From contig NW_022145599.1 in the NCBI RefSeq assembly GCF_000002235.5, positions 4,858,905 to 4,922,904 of the forward strand: a stretch of DNA of 64,000 nt. Reading direction: 5' to 3'. The translations under genes and the position numbers were made by a program. The notes beneath the pieces were generated by a model. That model saw nothing but the letters and a program-made list of their open reading frames with translations, was not told the DNA's origin and did no database searches. This document shows, one piece after another, positions 46,863 through 57,812 of the stretch (position 1 is its first letter; the number at the start of each line of letters is the position of its first letter). This DNA comes from Strongylocentrotus purpuratus (Eukaryota > Echinodermata > Echinoidea > Camarodonta > Strongylocentrotidae).

Positions 46863-47343
46863 TTGGTCATAAAGATGGAATAATTATTTTAACCCTAATT
46901 ATGGAATGAATTTGACAATGATTTATTCCTAATAGATCTAAATAATAGTATACATTCTCAGATTTTATTGAATGATAATTTGTGAGTGTTTGTTTTGCGT
47001 TACTGCTAAATAATGTGTATAGTACTATGCTAATCAACTTGGGGACCTACGTCCTTAAGTCATAACTGACAGTAATGAGGATTAATGCCTCACAAAAGGG
47101 CACTAGTATAGCACATCTACACGGTTTTGATCCTGGGGGCTCACAATGCCGAGGCAATTGCTTAGCCACTGAATCATAACTGTACGCAGCGGGGGATAGG
47201 GTACATCACCCGGTCGCCGCCCCCTCAATTACAAAAAAAACCCAAAGAAAATGCAATAAATTATCAGTAATTCATTGCATTTTCCCCCGGTCCCCAACAG
47301 GAAAAATTCCTCTGAAGGGCCATGCATTATGGTTCAAGGCATG
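46863..47343. mobile_element. Fold-back element, copy B, left arm only
   Basis: Follows copy A from GTTGGTCAT through TTGGGGACCTACGTCC and TGCTTAGCCA to ATGCATTATGGTTCAAGGC, and keeps an inner part (CCCAAAGAAAATGCAATAAA) that copy A lost. It stops where the gag fossil begins. Confidence 0.8.
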
Positions 47344-47860
47344 CACAGGAGATGAGTTGAAATTAGAAAAAGTGCTAAAGAAATTTGAGAACTATTGCAT
47401 GCCAAAACGTAATGTAACATTTGAGAGACACAAATTTTTCACAAGTTCTCAACACGAAAATGAGACAAAAGATTAGTATGCAACTGAATTGCGCAATAGA
47501 GCTAAGTCTTGTGATTTTGGGACTTAAAGAATAGTCTCATTCGTGATAGTATTATCTATGGAATTGTGAACTCCATGGTCAGGGAACGCCTATTGAGGCA
47601 AGATGATTTGACGCTAGATAAGACTTTACAGTTGTGTCGTTCTGCTGAAACTACTCGAGCTCAGGCAAAAGAGCTGAGTTCAACGGATGGGGTCTCGGTT
47701 GATGCTCTTGGGAGTAAGAGAAAGTTGTTTCACAGTAAACAAAGACAAAATCCAAGGCAAAGTCTAGGTCAACAACAAAATCAAAGGCCATATCGAAGTC
47801 AAAATCAGACACAAGGTCAGAAATCTAAAAATAGTTGCGGTCGTTGTGGAATATGATGTG
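47344..47860 (+). mobile_element. Ty3/Gypsy gag fossil
   Basis: A fragment of the capsid/nucleocapsid region of a Ty3/Gypsy-type element: early part with FENYCMPKRNVTFERHKF, later RLLRQDDLTLDKTLQLCR and AETTRAQAKEL, then a basic Gln-rich stretch and the start of a zinc knuckle. It is broken and lacks pol and LTRs. Age looks moderate. It directly abuts a fold-back arm. Confidence 0.85.
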
Positions 47861-50220
47861 AGACTATCTTCCTCATGCAGAAAACCGACTACCGATAAGT
47901 GTTGGTCAATTCCTTTCGTTCGAAGTTTGTTTCCACCTTAAATTCTCCATTTTATTCATATCATTAAGCAAGTTTAGCAAAATTCTTGACAGAAATCATA
48001 ACAATCATAATTTGGTAATATTTACCTCTCAGCCAGCGCGTGACCTCCATTAGGAGTAATTTGTGGTTTTGAGAAATAGTTTGCCCGACCTTTAAAGGGC
48101 AAGTTCACTCCAAAATTAACTTAATTTCAATAGAAGCAGAAAAATCAGACAAAGCAATCAAAAAAAGTTTGAGCAACATCGGATTGCTAATAAGAAAGTT
48201 ATGAGTTTTTATTGACATGAAAAACTTTGAAAATCAGAAGACAAATTAGCAACTCACTCATGAGTCTGTGACGTCATTGCCTCACTATCCACTTATTTTT
48301 TTTCCTTATAATAATAATTTTGAATTTTCCTCCTAAAATTTCCTCACACCATCAATCCAAGTTATATTGATAGTATTATGTTCTTGTGTGGATGCACTAA
48401 TATAGAGTAATTATTTTTCCTGTTTAATCATGAAATCATGAATCATGAATGTAAAAATCAATGATTATGACTATAAAATATTCAGAAAATAATATCAATT
48501 CTTTAACGTTCATAACATATTTTGTGAAATGTCATTCACGCAATATGATACAAATCATATGATCTGGACAAAGGCATAGGGACAAGTTTTGGGGGATAAA
48601 AGGGAAATGAATGGGATACAAATATTTAAAGCAATCGATAAAAAGTGAGTCAATGACGTTACAAACTGATAACCAAATTGGCAATTTGTGTAAAAAATTT
48701 CAAGTTCTATAACTTTTCATACTTTAAAACAAAGTCATAACTTCCAAATAGTTATCCGGTGCTAATTATAAGACCAATATTATATAAACAACATATGATC
48801 TTGACTTACAAATCTAGACTCTGATGCCATGATGCCAAAGAAGGCCGGGGTGTTCCACTTCGTCGGGGACGTTGTGTGATTTAAAAAAACACGCAGATAA
48901 GTAGTGCAAAAATCAATCGGTGCTCTGCAGCATTCACAATTCTCAGTCATGAGAAGGACTTGCAGTACTGCTGGTCATCAGGGAGGCAGGCATACACGTG
49001 AATGACGATGTCAAAGAAGCAGATTATGTTTTTGAGCAATTTTTTTTCTTTTGATACCAAGCCTGGTTGAACATGAATTTGGTGCAATTTATCATGGTTA
49101 TAAAGTCTGTCACACAACCCTTTGTCAAAGGGAAAGGATGCATTACACCGTATCCTTTGTGCTTTGTTTGATTGTTGTTTGATAGCTTTCATTTCTGCGT
49201 TCAAAAATATACAAATTCAAAGTCAAAGTACAAAATTTCGAACAATAACAAATACAATGAATACAATGTTTACAAAAGTAATTGAATGAAAAATCATGTA
49301 CAATTATATCATTCGATAAACATGTACAAAGCATACAATAACATAAGAAATATGAAATATTTTCAATAAACTAGAGAGGTAATTTGGAACGCAGGAGACC
49401 ACCATCGTGAGCGGTAAGGCTGGAGATGGATGGCGGCCTTGTAAAAAGAATTGGCGACATAACTCTCTTCGAAAAACTAAGTGATCAAGAGGGTGCGGTG
49501 CAAGTGCAGGTGCAGTGAGCAGTTGCATGATAAAGAATAAATAAGTCACGGTTTTGTTACACTAATTTAAAGAGATTTTGTGTGTGGTGTTTGTGAATAC
49601 TGCGAGTTGTGTTTTTGAGCACATTTTATTCTGATACCAAACCTGGTTAAACACAGCCTTTAGACAAGGCCTCATGGCTGATAGACGCCGAGCGACTAAA
49701 AAGAGACTAATCGCGAAAATCCGAGTGAACGCCAGAGCGAGTGGCGCCCAGCCAAGTAGCCTTTAGTAATCAGGGGCCTGTTTCAAAAAGCTTTTGACTT
49801 ACGGTTTGGATTTCTTATGTTAACCCTTGTTCCCGACTGGAATTCTCTACCGAAAACAGTAAACTCTACGTAGTACGAATACCTATAACATTGAACGAAA
49901 CGAGTTGGACTGGTCCATTTTATATACAGGGAAAGTCCAATTATCTCAGCTAAAATTATGAAAGGCTTTCTTTTTTATTGTAATTTTGCATGTAAAATAG
50001 ATTTGGATGTGATATTTTGTATTAATCATTTATATGTTCATATTACAAACCAAACTAGTTTATGTCTTTTTATCTTCTTCTTCATCTTCTTCCAAGAAAA
50101 GTGCTGCTTCAAGGCCTTGAAGATTGCGCACTGTGTGTGGCTGTGAGGAGCCCTTGTGTGCCTGCTGGCCAGGATCCTTGTGCATATACATGTATGTACA
50201 GTGTGCGAGTAAAAACTTTT
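47861..50220. other. Intergenic; MITE remnant near 48098
   Basis: No gene is supported. At 48095 TTTAAAGGGCAAGTTCACTCC looks like the left end of a TTAA/AGGG MITE; the matching right end is not found. TGATACCAARCCTGGTT occurs at 49054 and 49631. Confidence 0.5.
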
Positions 50221-50224
50221 AATC

Positions 50225-50585
50225 CCGTGAGGGCAGTTAGGGGTGCTTCTTTACCAGTGAGGACTTAAATGCCTCCAGGGAGAGTGATCAGGCTGGGTCT
50301 ACTGGAAGGTTGTTCCAGTCCTCGGTAGTTCTGGGGGAGAAGAAGCTGATGTAGACTTGGCTAGTACACAGTGTCGCTCTGAAGCGGGATCCGTGACCTC
50401 TTAATTGTTACAGATGCCTTAATTGAGGTATTGTTGCCATTCAACGTCAACAAGACCAAAGCGGATGCGATACAGTATTGCAAGACGGCTTTGCAGACGT
50501 CTACTAACTAGCGAGAGCCATTTTAGTTTGTTCATCATAGATTTAACACTGCTGGTACGATCGTAGTTACCATGACTCAAGTGTG
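50225..50585 (-). mobile_element. Degraded LINE, RT C-terminal tail
   Basis: The minus strand reads KLKWLSLVSRRLQSRL, AILYRIRFGLVD and, after frame drift, FSPRTTEDWNNLP and SLEAFKSSL, the usual end of a CR1/L2-type RT. Stops and shifts are present; it is an old copy. Confidence 0.7.
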
Positions 50586-50730
50586 AAAGATGAAGTCACG
50601 CCTCGACTCAGGTGTGGAAGATGAAGAGAATGAAGAGGATGTAACCCTCCTTCACAGAGAGTGATAGGTTCACCAATTCATACGTCCTTACCAAGAAGAC
50701 AAGTTGTAAAACCTAAGAAGATAAGTTTCC

Positions 50731-50960
50731 ATATTCTTGATGTAGATTGTCAAGGGCCAAAAAGCAATCTTTTCATCTTCTGATGCAAATCCATCATCAG
50801 GACGTCGTCATTGGAACAGAATCTCGGTTATCGTCATGTAATCAATATCATCGAGGTCTTCTCAACTGATCACATTGAGAGGAGGGATCGACCAAATGAC
50901 CCCATAGTGGGGTGTTCATATCTATAAGAAGGAACTTCTTGCAACAAGAGAGATAAAACT
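50731..50960 (+). mobile_element. Degraded LINE, APE endonuclease fragment
   Basis: Reads ILDVDCQGPKSN and, after a shift, IHHQDVVIGTESRL and SGVFISIRRN, matching the first motifs of LINE endonucleases. It is on the opposite strand from the RT tail just upstream, so the two are not one colinear copy. Confidence 0.6.
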
Positions 50961-51169
50961 TGAAACTAACTGTGAAATTATTTGGTGTAAATTGAACATG
51001 GCGTGGTCTAATTAGACACTTCATGTAGCTGCTTACTATAGGCCAGGTGCGGATCCAGGATTTCTTAGGGGGGGGGGCCCAAATTTGAATATTGGTACGT
51101 TATGGTGACCAGCAGTGACGTAATTGGGGGGGGGGTGGGTGCAGGGAGGAGCGAGTTTCCCCCTCCCTC

Positions 51170-51370
51170 CTCCGGGAAGCGCGGAAGCTTTGACATTTCA
51201 ATAAATTATTAGAGAAAGAAGACGATTCGTTGTACCGTTCCTAAATATAATCCTCGTCTGAATTATGTTTCCTCACCTCCCGCGCGAAGCGCGGAAGCTT
51301 TTACGTTTCATTAAATCATTAGAGAAAGCAGACGATTCGTACCGTTCTCGACTCTTAATCTTTGTCTGAA
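51170..51370. repeat. Two units of the 118-bp GCGGAAGCTTTT repeat
   Basis: Same unit as 52690-53290; copies start near 51172 and 51286. Confidence 0.8.
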
Positions 51371-52689
51371 TTTCAAAAATGTTCTTTGTCTACTCCCTTT
51401 TCTTCCTACGTCCTTTTCCTTTTCACTCCTCTCTTTTTTGGCCGGCGTTTTTGGGGGGACCACCCGACCGCCCCCCCCCCCTCCCCCCTGGCTACGCGCC
51501 TGCGGTCAGATGAACATATGTTGATACCTTGTCTGCCCCCGGAACTCAGGGGTTTAAGGCAATAATTTACGGTCAGATTAGCATTCAGGGGTCCGCCTTT
51601 GGGCCCTCGGCGGGTCCAGGGAGCAGAGCCCCGGAAGTTCAGGGGTTTTAGGAATTTTATTAAGGTCAGATGAGCATTGTTTTGATACCTAATTGTGACA
51701 CTGGCAGGTCACTAATTGGCGTGGGGTTCAGGGGGCGGAGCCCCCGGAATCTCAAGAGTTTTAGGCACTCAATTACGGTCAGATGAGTATCAAGAGGCCC
51801 GCCCGTTAGGGCTCTTGGTTGGGGTCAGGGGGCAGAGCCCCCGGAAGCTCAGGGGTTTTAGGCGTTTAATTACTGTCAGATGAGCATCTAATGGCCCACC
51901 TTAGGGCCCTAGGTGGAACCCAGGGGGCAGAGCCCTCGTGGTTTTAGGCATTTAATTTAATCATGGTCAGATGAGCATATTTTGATACCTCATTATAATG
52001 TGACACTGGCATTTAACTATTTTTTCTTTCTTGCTCTCTTTCTTTCTATTTCTCTTTAATATACTTTTTCAAAAAAAGGTGGGGGGGGGGGGGGGCTCGA
52101 GGATCCCGATCCCCGTCGTTCCGCGGGCCCTGACATGTAGGCATCTCAAGAAGCATTTTCTTGCCTGGCTATACATTTAGGAATTTGTCATTTTCCAACA
52201 AACGCATAAAAAAGTACAATTTACTTAAAAGTGAGGAAAAATTGGGGAAAATTATGTCATTTCTGCATTATTTGTAAACCACCGTTATGGAATTAGAAAA
52301 AAAAACACGTTTGAATTTGATTTCCCCAAAGCCCCCCCCCCCTCCCCTATCAGTACGTCAGTGCCCCCCCCCCCCCCCGATTTACACCTTGTTGACGAGA
52401 AAATTACAAATGATATCCCTTACCTTTCTTCATTCTCTGTTTGTTCTTTCCCTATCTCTCCTCTTTCCCTTTCCCTTCCCTTCCTTCTCTCTCACTTAGG
52501 TTTGCTGGGGGGGGGGGGGGGCAAGGTCATTTTTGCCCCCACTCCGCTCCACACATTGTTGACTGATCTCCCCTTCTTTTCTTCTTCCTCTTTTTTGTTC
52601 CCTTTTAGCTCTCCTCTTTTCCTTTTCCTTCCTTCTCTCTTTGTTTAGCGGGGACGGGGGGGGGGGGGGGAGGCAAGGGCAAACAATAT

Positions 52690-53290
52690 TAGAGAAAGAA
52701 GACGATTTGTTGTACCGTTCACGAAAATAATCCTCGCCTGAATTCAGTCCCCCCCCCCCCCCTCCCGCGCGAAGCGCGAAAGCTTTTACGTTTCATTAAA
52801 TCATTAGTGAAAGAAGACGAGTCGTTGTTCCGTTCTCGACTTTTAATCCTCATCTGAATTCAGTTTTTCCCTCCCCCCTCCCGCGTGAAGCGCGGAAGCT
52901 TTTACGTTTCATTAAATCATTAGAGAAAGAAGACGATTCGTTATACCGTTCTCGACTTTCAATCCTCATCTGAATTCAATTTTTGTCCTCTCCCCTTCCC
53001 GCGTGAAGCGCGGAAGCTTTTACGTTTCATTAAATCATTAGAGAAAGAAGACGATTCGTTATACCGTTCTCGACTTTCAATCCTCATCTCAATTCAATTT
53101 TTGTCCTCTCCCCCTTCCCGCCCGCGCGAAGCGCGGAAGCTTTTATGTTTCATTAAATCATTAGAGAAAGAAGACGATTCGTTGTACCGTTCTCGACTTT
53201 TAATCCTCATCTGAATTCAGTTTTTTCCTCCCCCCCCCTCCCTTCCTCCCGCGTGACAGACGATTCGTTGTACTATTCTCGACTCTTAAT
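52690..53290. repeat. Tandem array of about 118-bp units
   Basis: Five units with GCGAAGCGCGGAAGCTTTTA, TCATTAAATCATTAGAGAAA, AAGACGATTCGTTGTACCG and AATCCTCATCTGAATTCA, each ending in a C-rich tract. Unit starts (GAAGCGCG) are at 52771, 52887, 53005 and 53128. Confidence 0.9.
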
Positions 53291-53555
53291 TTCTTTAAAA
53301 AGGGGGTGGGTTTTTTTTCTGCCTCTCTTTGGACTCCTGAGAAATGTAAAAAGGAGGTTATAAAATATGTTGAATATCCTAGAAAAATTGATCAAATCCC
53401 GGGATCAAATTCCTGAAATTCCTGCTAGCTTTGAAAGCTCATTCAGGATTATTTCATTTTGAAAAGTAAAAGCATTGGCTCCCAGTCCCCCGTGATCGAC
53501 TAGAGCTCACCTGAATTTTTTTTTTTGGGGGGTGTGGTACATTTAGCAGTGTTCC

Positions 53556-53589
<34 letters not shown>

Positions 53590-54160
53590 GGGGGGGGGGG
53601 GGGGGATCTCCAAGGTAGGAAAAGCCAGCGAAAAGCCGGCGAAGGTGGGGGGGGGGGTGCTTTCAAAGGGAGGGAACGAGCGTACGCGTACCCTTAATAA
53701 CACTAAGTGGGGGGGGGAATGCATCATTTATTTTTTGTATTTGACCCCGAAAACTTTTTTTTTTTTATTATTAAAAAAAAAAAAAAAAAAATGCCAGGGG
53801 GGGGGGGGGGAGTGGCCCGCGCCTGGGTCATAGATCGCTCGGGCGGGATAAATTGTTCTGCATTGCTAGCGCGAGAGAGCGGAGCATAAAGACTGCGTGG
53901 TCGGCCGGCCGGGGCGCGGCCCAATGCATTTTGTGTATATAGTGGGATTCTTATTATTCTGAAGTTTATGAAGTGCTTGTTCGCGCACGTCGCGCAACTA
54001 TTCTTAATGATAGTGACATACTGTATACGCGTAGGCTATACAGTTATACATACATTAAAAAAATTTCTCTTCTTCTTCTTCCTTTTTTTTTTTGTAATAT
54101 AAGGGGGGGGGGTGATTGTACAGGCCATCCCCCCTACTTCAAGCCAGGGATCCGCCACTG

Positions 54161-54648
54161 TTATTAATTAAGCTAGGGCCTAGCCTAGGTCACTCCAGCA
54201 AAGCATAGTACTACTACTAGTAGACAATGCTAATGCGTATTGACCTCTATAGCGCTGCATACGTGCTGAGAGGGCAATCGATTGCACACAATTACACACT
54301 CGTGAACACAATGAGTACGAAGTGGCTGATATGATCGGCAAGTTTGACAGCTAGTAGACTCGTGATTTGAATTTTCAAAGAAGGTAATACATGTATCTAA
54401 ATCCCCACATAACCATGTTGTATATCAGCAGGGAAAAAGAGAGAGCATGAGCAATTAAGCTCTTGAAAGCTCAAAAAATAGCTCTGGTAAACTGGAAAAG
54501 AGCTCTGGTACAAAATAAAAGAGGAAAAATTAAAGATTTTTATTACTGTGTATTAAAAAGTGCACCTTCACAACACCTAGTCCTAATTCAGCTCCAGAAA
54601 GGAAAGAAATATATTTTTGCAGTGTTGGACATGTTTATTGTTTGCTAG
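54161..54648. other. Presumed intron or upstream of the second LRRC14-like exon
   Basis: AT-rich; no other exon recognised. It ends with a TTGTTTGCTAG acceptor. Confidence 0.5.
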
Positions 54649-54918
54649 GACCCTGTTGTGGAGGTGTTTCATTTGTTATATACGGACCACGTCTGTTTGA
54701 ATTTACCTAAAAGGTGCACTGCAAATCTTTTTCTGCCAGAGCACCGAGAACTGAGGATCCTGATGAATTCAAGGGTTACTGGACAAGAGATCAAAGCCTT
54801 CTTCGAGAAAAGTAAGCAGCTCCAATCTGCCAATATACACGTCCGCAGCAAACGGCTCAGGATAGACCAGTGTGGTACAGATCTTGTGGAGAGAGTCTTA
54901 GATTTGATTGAAAAAGAG
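54649..54918 (+). CDS. LRRC14: LRRC14-like protein, internal exon
   Basis: A 270-bp exon, 90 codons, phase 0 to 0, between a TTTGCTAG acceptor and a GTGAGC donor. It codes for DPVVEVFHLLYTDHVCLNLP at the start and SKRLRIDQCGTDLVERVLDL near the end. This matches, by memory, the part of LRRC14 just before its LRR block (PVEVRVDL and CCRDLRAEDLP in the human protein). Its end (IEKE) joins in phase to the start of the exon at 4931 (RTTELNLSYN), giving a normal LRR, yet that exon lies 50 kb to the left. So it probably belongs to a second gene copy whose last exon is beyond the window. Immediately downstream is the segmental duplication, which would lie in its intron. Confidence 0.72.
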
Positions 54919-55008
54919 GTGAGCTGTTACATAATGGCAATTTAGGAAGAGGTAGACTCTGCATAGATAATGATACTAAACTTGGAATTATTCATCAGCC
55001 AAGAAAGT

Positions 55009-55591
55009 TCGACGCCCCCACAAAAACAAAAAAAAACAAACAAAGAAAATGCAATACATTTTCAATAATTCATTGCATTTTTCCCCAGTCCCTAAAAGAA
55101 AAAAAATGCTCTGTAGGGGCATGCATTATGGTTCAAGGCATGCCCACATAGAAGATTTGATTATTTTGGGGGTCGGGGCAAAATGAAATGAATTATTGAA
55201 CATTTATTGCATTTTCTTTGTTTTTATGTTATGTGGGGGCGTCGACGTACCTTAACGCCCGCTGCGTACAGTCCTGATTCATTGGCTAAGCAATAGCCTC
55301 GTTACTGTGAGCCCCCAGGATCAAAACGGTGTCGATGTGCTATTTTAGTGCCCTTTTATGAGGTATTAATCCCCATTACTGTCAGTTATGACTTAAGGAC
55401 GTAGGTCTCCTAGTTGATTAGCATTGTAGCACACACATGCTTCAGCAATCACGCAAAACAAACACTCCCCAATTATCATTCAATAAAATCTGAGAATGCA
55501 TGCTATTATCTAGATCTATTAGGAATAAATCATTGTCAAAATCATTCAATAAATTGGGGTAAAAATAATTATTCCACCATTATGACCAACA
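55009..55591. mobile_element. Fold-back element, copy C, right part
   Basis: Starts at the inner CGACGCCCCCACAAAAAC, has the centre and the complete right arm, and ends CCATTATGACCAACA. The left arm is missing. The inner inverted repeat (55012-55245) is more complete than in copy A. Confidence 0.8.
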
Positions 55592-56036
55592 GTGTATGTC
55601 TCTCTTGCAGAATGAATTCAATGAATGAACAATATCTAATATCATCTTTCATAAGCTTGTTTGTGCACTGTCCCTTTTCCATACGAGGCCCCCAGATATT
55701 GTTTTTATGAATCATATGGCAGAAGTGGGTGTGCAAAAGGAAATGTTGAGAGGTAAGGCATACTGTATCTTATTGGAAGAGTTGAATCATGAATCTTGAT
55801 GGAATGAATAAATAAACACAGAAAACAAATATTTGAATGAGTTTTATATTTTCTTGAAGTTTGAAAACAATTTAAGAAAATAAATACATGCCTTATACTC
55901 CAGCTCAATGAACTTCAAAGTTTAAGAGACTTATGAATAAATTGTCAGATCCCTATTTTTTCATTGATTTTAGTAGCTTACAGCATGGGCAAAACCAATT
56001 GGTTTTATATATATATATCTATATAAATATAAAACA

Positions 56037-56185
56037 TTTAGGCCCGAATTCACAAAGGAGGTTTGTCGACAAACCGAGGTTTATGTACGTCATAAGACGC
56101 GTTTTGATGCGTTTTTTACAAACCTGGTTTGTAAATAACGAAAAGAGGTTTGTCGACAAACCTCCTTTGTGAATTCGGGCCTAAA
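56037..56185. mobile_element. 149-bp MITE with about 43-bp inverted ends
   Basis: Ends TTTAGGCCCGAATTCACAAA and TTTGTGAATTCGGGCCTAAA, continuing as GGAGGTTTGTCGACAAACC. Almost perfect arms suggest a young copy. The target duplication is masked by the palindrome. Confidence 0.88.
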
Positions 56186-56688
56186 AGTCTGATTTGTAAT
56201 CCCTTTTTAGCTAATCGTAGTTAATAGCCAGTTCATGGATAGGATCTGCGCAAGCGCGAGTAAACGAACCATCGCTTCCGGGTCAGGTCAAGACTCTTTC
56301 AGACGCTTTCTTTGTTTAAGAACGTTCACCCGTGCTGGTGACAATGAGTGATTTTAAGTTGGTGTTTATGGCTGGTGTTAGTGCTTAATAAACACTTTGA
56401 CCTCTGAATATCGTCAACCTTCGGTAGCTAGTGTTATCGATCTTGCACAGTTGTCGTCTGCTGAACCGACCTTTGTGGCTGGTGTTAATATTTTACGTAC
56501 AAACGCCTTTTCACTAACACTAGCTCCTAGGGATTATAAAGCAAATGATGATTTCCAGTTCGGTGTTAGTGTTAACAAATAACCCTATTTTAATTGGGCC
56601 ATTTCAGACCAGGTTTTTACTGGGGGAGGGAGGGAGGGACAGAGGTAGAGAAAGAGGGAGAGAAAGAGATAGGGAGGGGGATTATTAA

Positions 56689-57189
56689 AGGGATAGTTGA
56701 GTTCTGTTGCAGAGGGCGCTACACCATTTTTTTTTTTTGTGTGAGATAAGGCAAAACTGAGTGTCGAATTTGAAACGTACAATTAGACAAAATCATCTTT
56801 GTACAACGATTTCTAATATTTGTGTACCACCACAAATATTCGATAATTTGAAAAAGCCGTTGAAAAAAACTAAATAGCGCCTTTTACGTTGTATTTCAGC
56901 CAATGCCGATGTTGGCTTTTTCGTGTCGGTTATTATTACGCACAACCAGCCAGCCCATGTATTGTTATTGTTATTATCATTTAATTAACGGTCACCGTTT
57001 TTTTTTTTTAAAGTGGAGCTTAATTGGTATGATCGTATTGGCCAATTTTACACATTTTGGGGTCTAAAATTGCCTTCTTAGCAATTTTAGGTCCTAAAAG
57101 GGCATTAGAAATGTCATAGATAAGAATAAGAGCAATAACCATGCACTTTGAAGGCATTTGTGGTCTGAAAACAGAACTCAACTATCCCT
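56689..57189. mobile_element. TTAA-flanked MITE, family B, copy 2
   Basis: 501 bp, ends AGGGATAGTTGAGTTCTG and CAGAACTCAACTATCCCT, with TTAA at 56685-56688 and 57190-57193. The inside matches 28464-28992 in reverse. Confidence 0.92.
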
Positions 57190-57523
57190 TTAATTGTACA
57201 AACAAGAGAAGGACCAGCAGAATTTTGATACCGGCTAGTCCTGATCTCTTTCATCTCCCCCTTTTCTTCTGTTTTCCTCCTTTTCTTCTGTTTTCCTTTC
57301 TTTCCTCTCTTTTTTCTCTTTCTTTCCTTTAATTTTTAATTCGGTCCCTTAATTTTCCTCTCATTCTTTCTCTCCCACTTTTCCCACCCCCCCGACAGAT
57401 GAGGGGGGAAGGAAACACTACACCCCCCCCCTTTAGCGACGCCCCTGTTCACAGTATTTTATTACTTGATTTGGACATGCTCTGCTGAAGGATATTGCTC
57501 AGCAGGACACCTACCCTGGCACC

Positions 57524-57660
57524 CTAGGATAACCACCCTCTAGGACAACTACCCCTAGGATAACCACCCTCTAGGACAACTACCCCTAGGATAACCACCC
57601 TCTAGGACAACTACCCCCTAGGACAACTACCCTCTAGGACAACTACCCGCTAGGACAACC
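57524..57660. repeat. 15-bp minisatellite
   Basis: About nine units of CTAGGACAACTACCC and CTAGGATAACCACCC, alternating in the first part and uniform in the second. Confidence 0.95.
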
Positions 57661-57704
57661 ACACATCCATGCGTTCATTTTTATTTTATTTCACTTGAAT
57701 ACAG

Positions 57705-57812
57705 ATGTAAAAGTATGCTTTCCCCAGGGTTTCCTTCCGTCAGTGGGTAAAACAGGCTGTCTGTTAAAATTCCATTCCAAGGTGCACTGCTTTTGACCAC
57801 TGTAGGTGAAGA
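57705..57812 (-). pseudogene. Relic of a CCP exon (first half)
   Basis: On the minus strand a CTTCACCTACAG acceptor is followed by a degraded reading similar to the array exons: PWNGILTDS and LTEGNPGESILLHLY against SPGNGTNTES and ITEGQPGEAYNYTC. Cysteines are lost and the second half is absent. The flank TGAAGAATGATAAGAGAATA also matches the intron before the CCP exon at 17665. It is 32 kb from the array. Confidence 0.6.

Larger units (their letters stand above)
51046..54160. mobile_element. Cluster of hAT-like G-run elements
   Basis: A patchwork with hAT-like ends: CAGGTGCGGATCCAGG at 51046, TGGCTACGCGCCTG ending at 51502, TCAGTACGTCAGTG near 52353 and GGGATCCGCCACTG ending at 54160. G/C-runs of 8-20 bases occur more than a dozen times. 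Between 51500 and 52020 a unit with GGGGGCRGAGCCCCCGGAA, CAGGGGTTTTAGGC and GGTCAGATGAGCAT repeats about five times. No transposase is seen. Confidence 0.55.

Noticed and set aside
47566-47856. A host gene of 96 residues
   Set aside because: The wording is that of Ty3/Gypsy gag, so it is treated as a retroelement fossil.
49640-49800. A structured RNA gene in the GC-richer patch
   Set aside because: No recognisable family features, and the patch is short and next to decayed repeats.
53454-53924. Proline- and lysine-rich frames around 53.5-53.9 kb
   Set aside because: Translations of T-, A-, G- and C-runs; nothing else supports coding.
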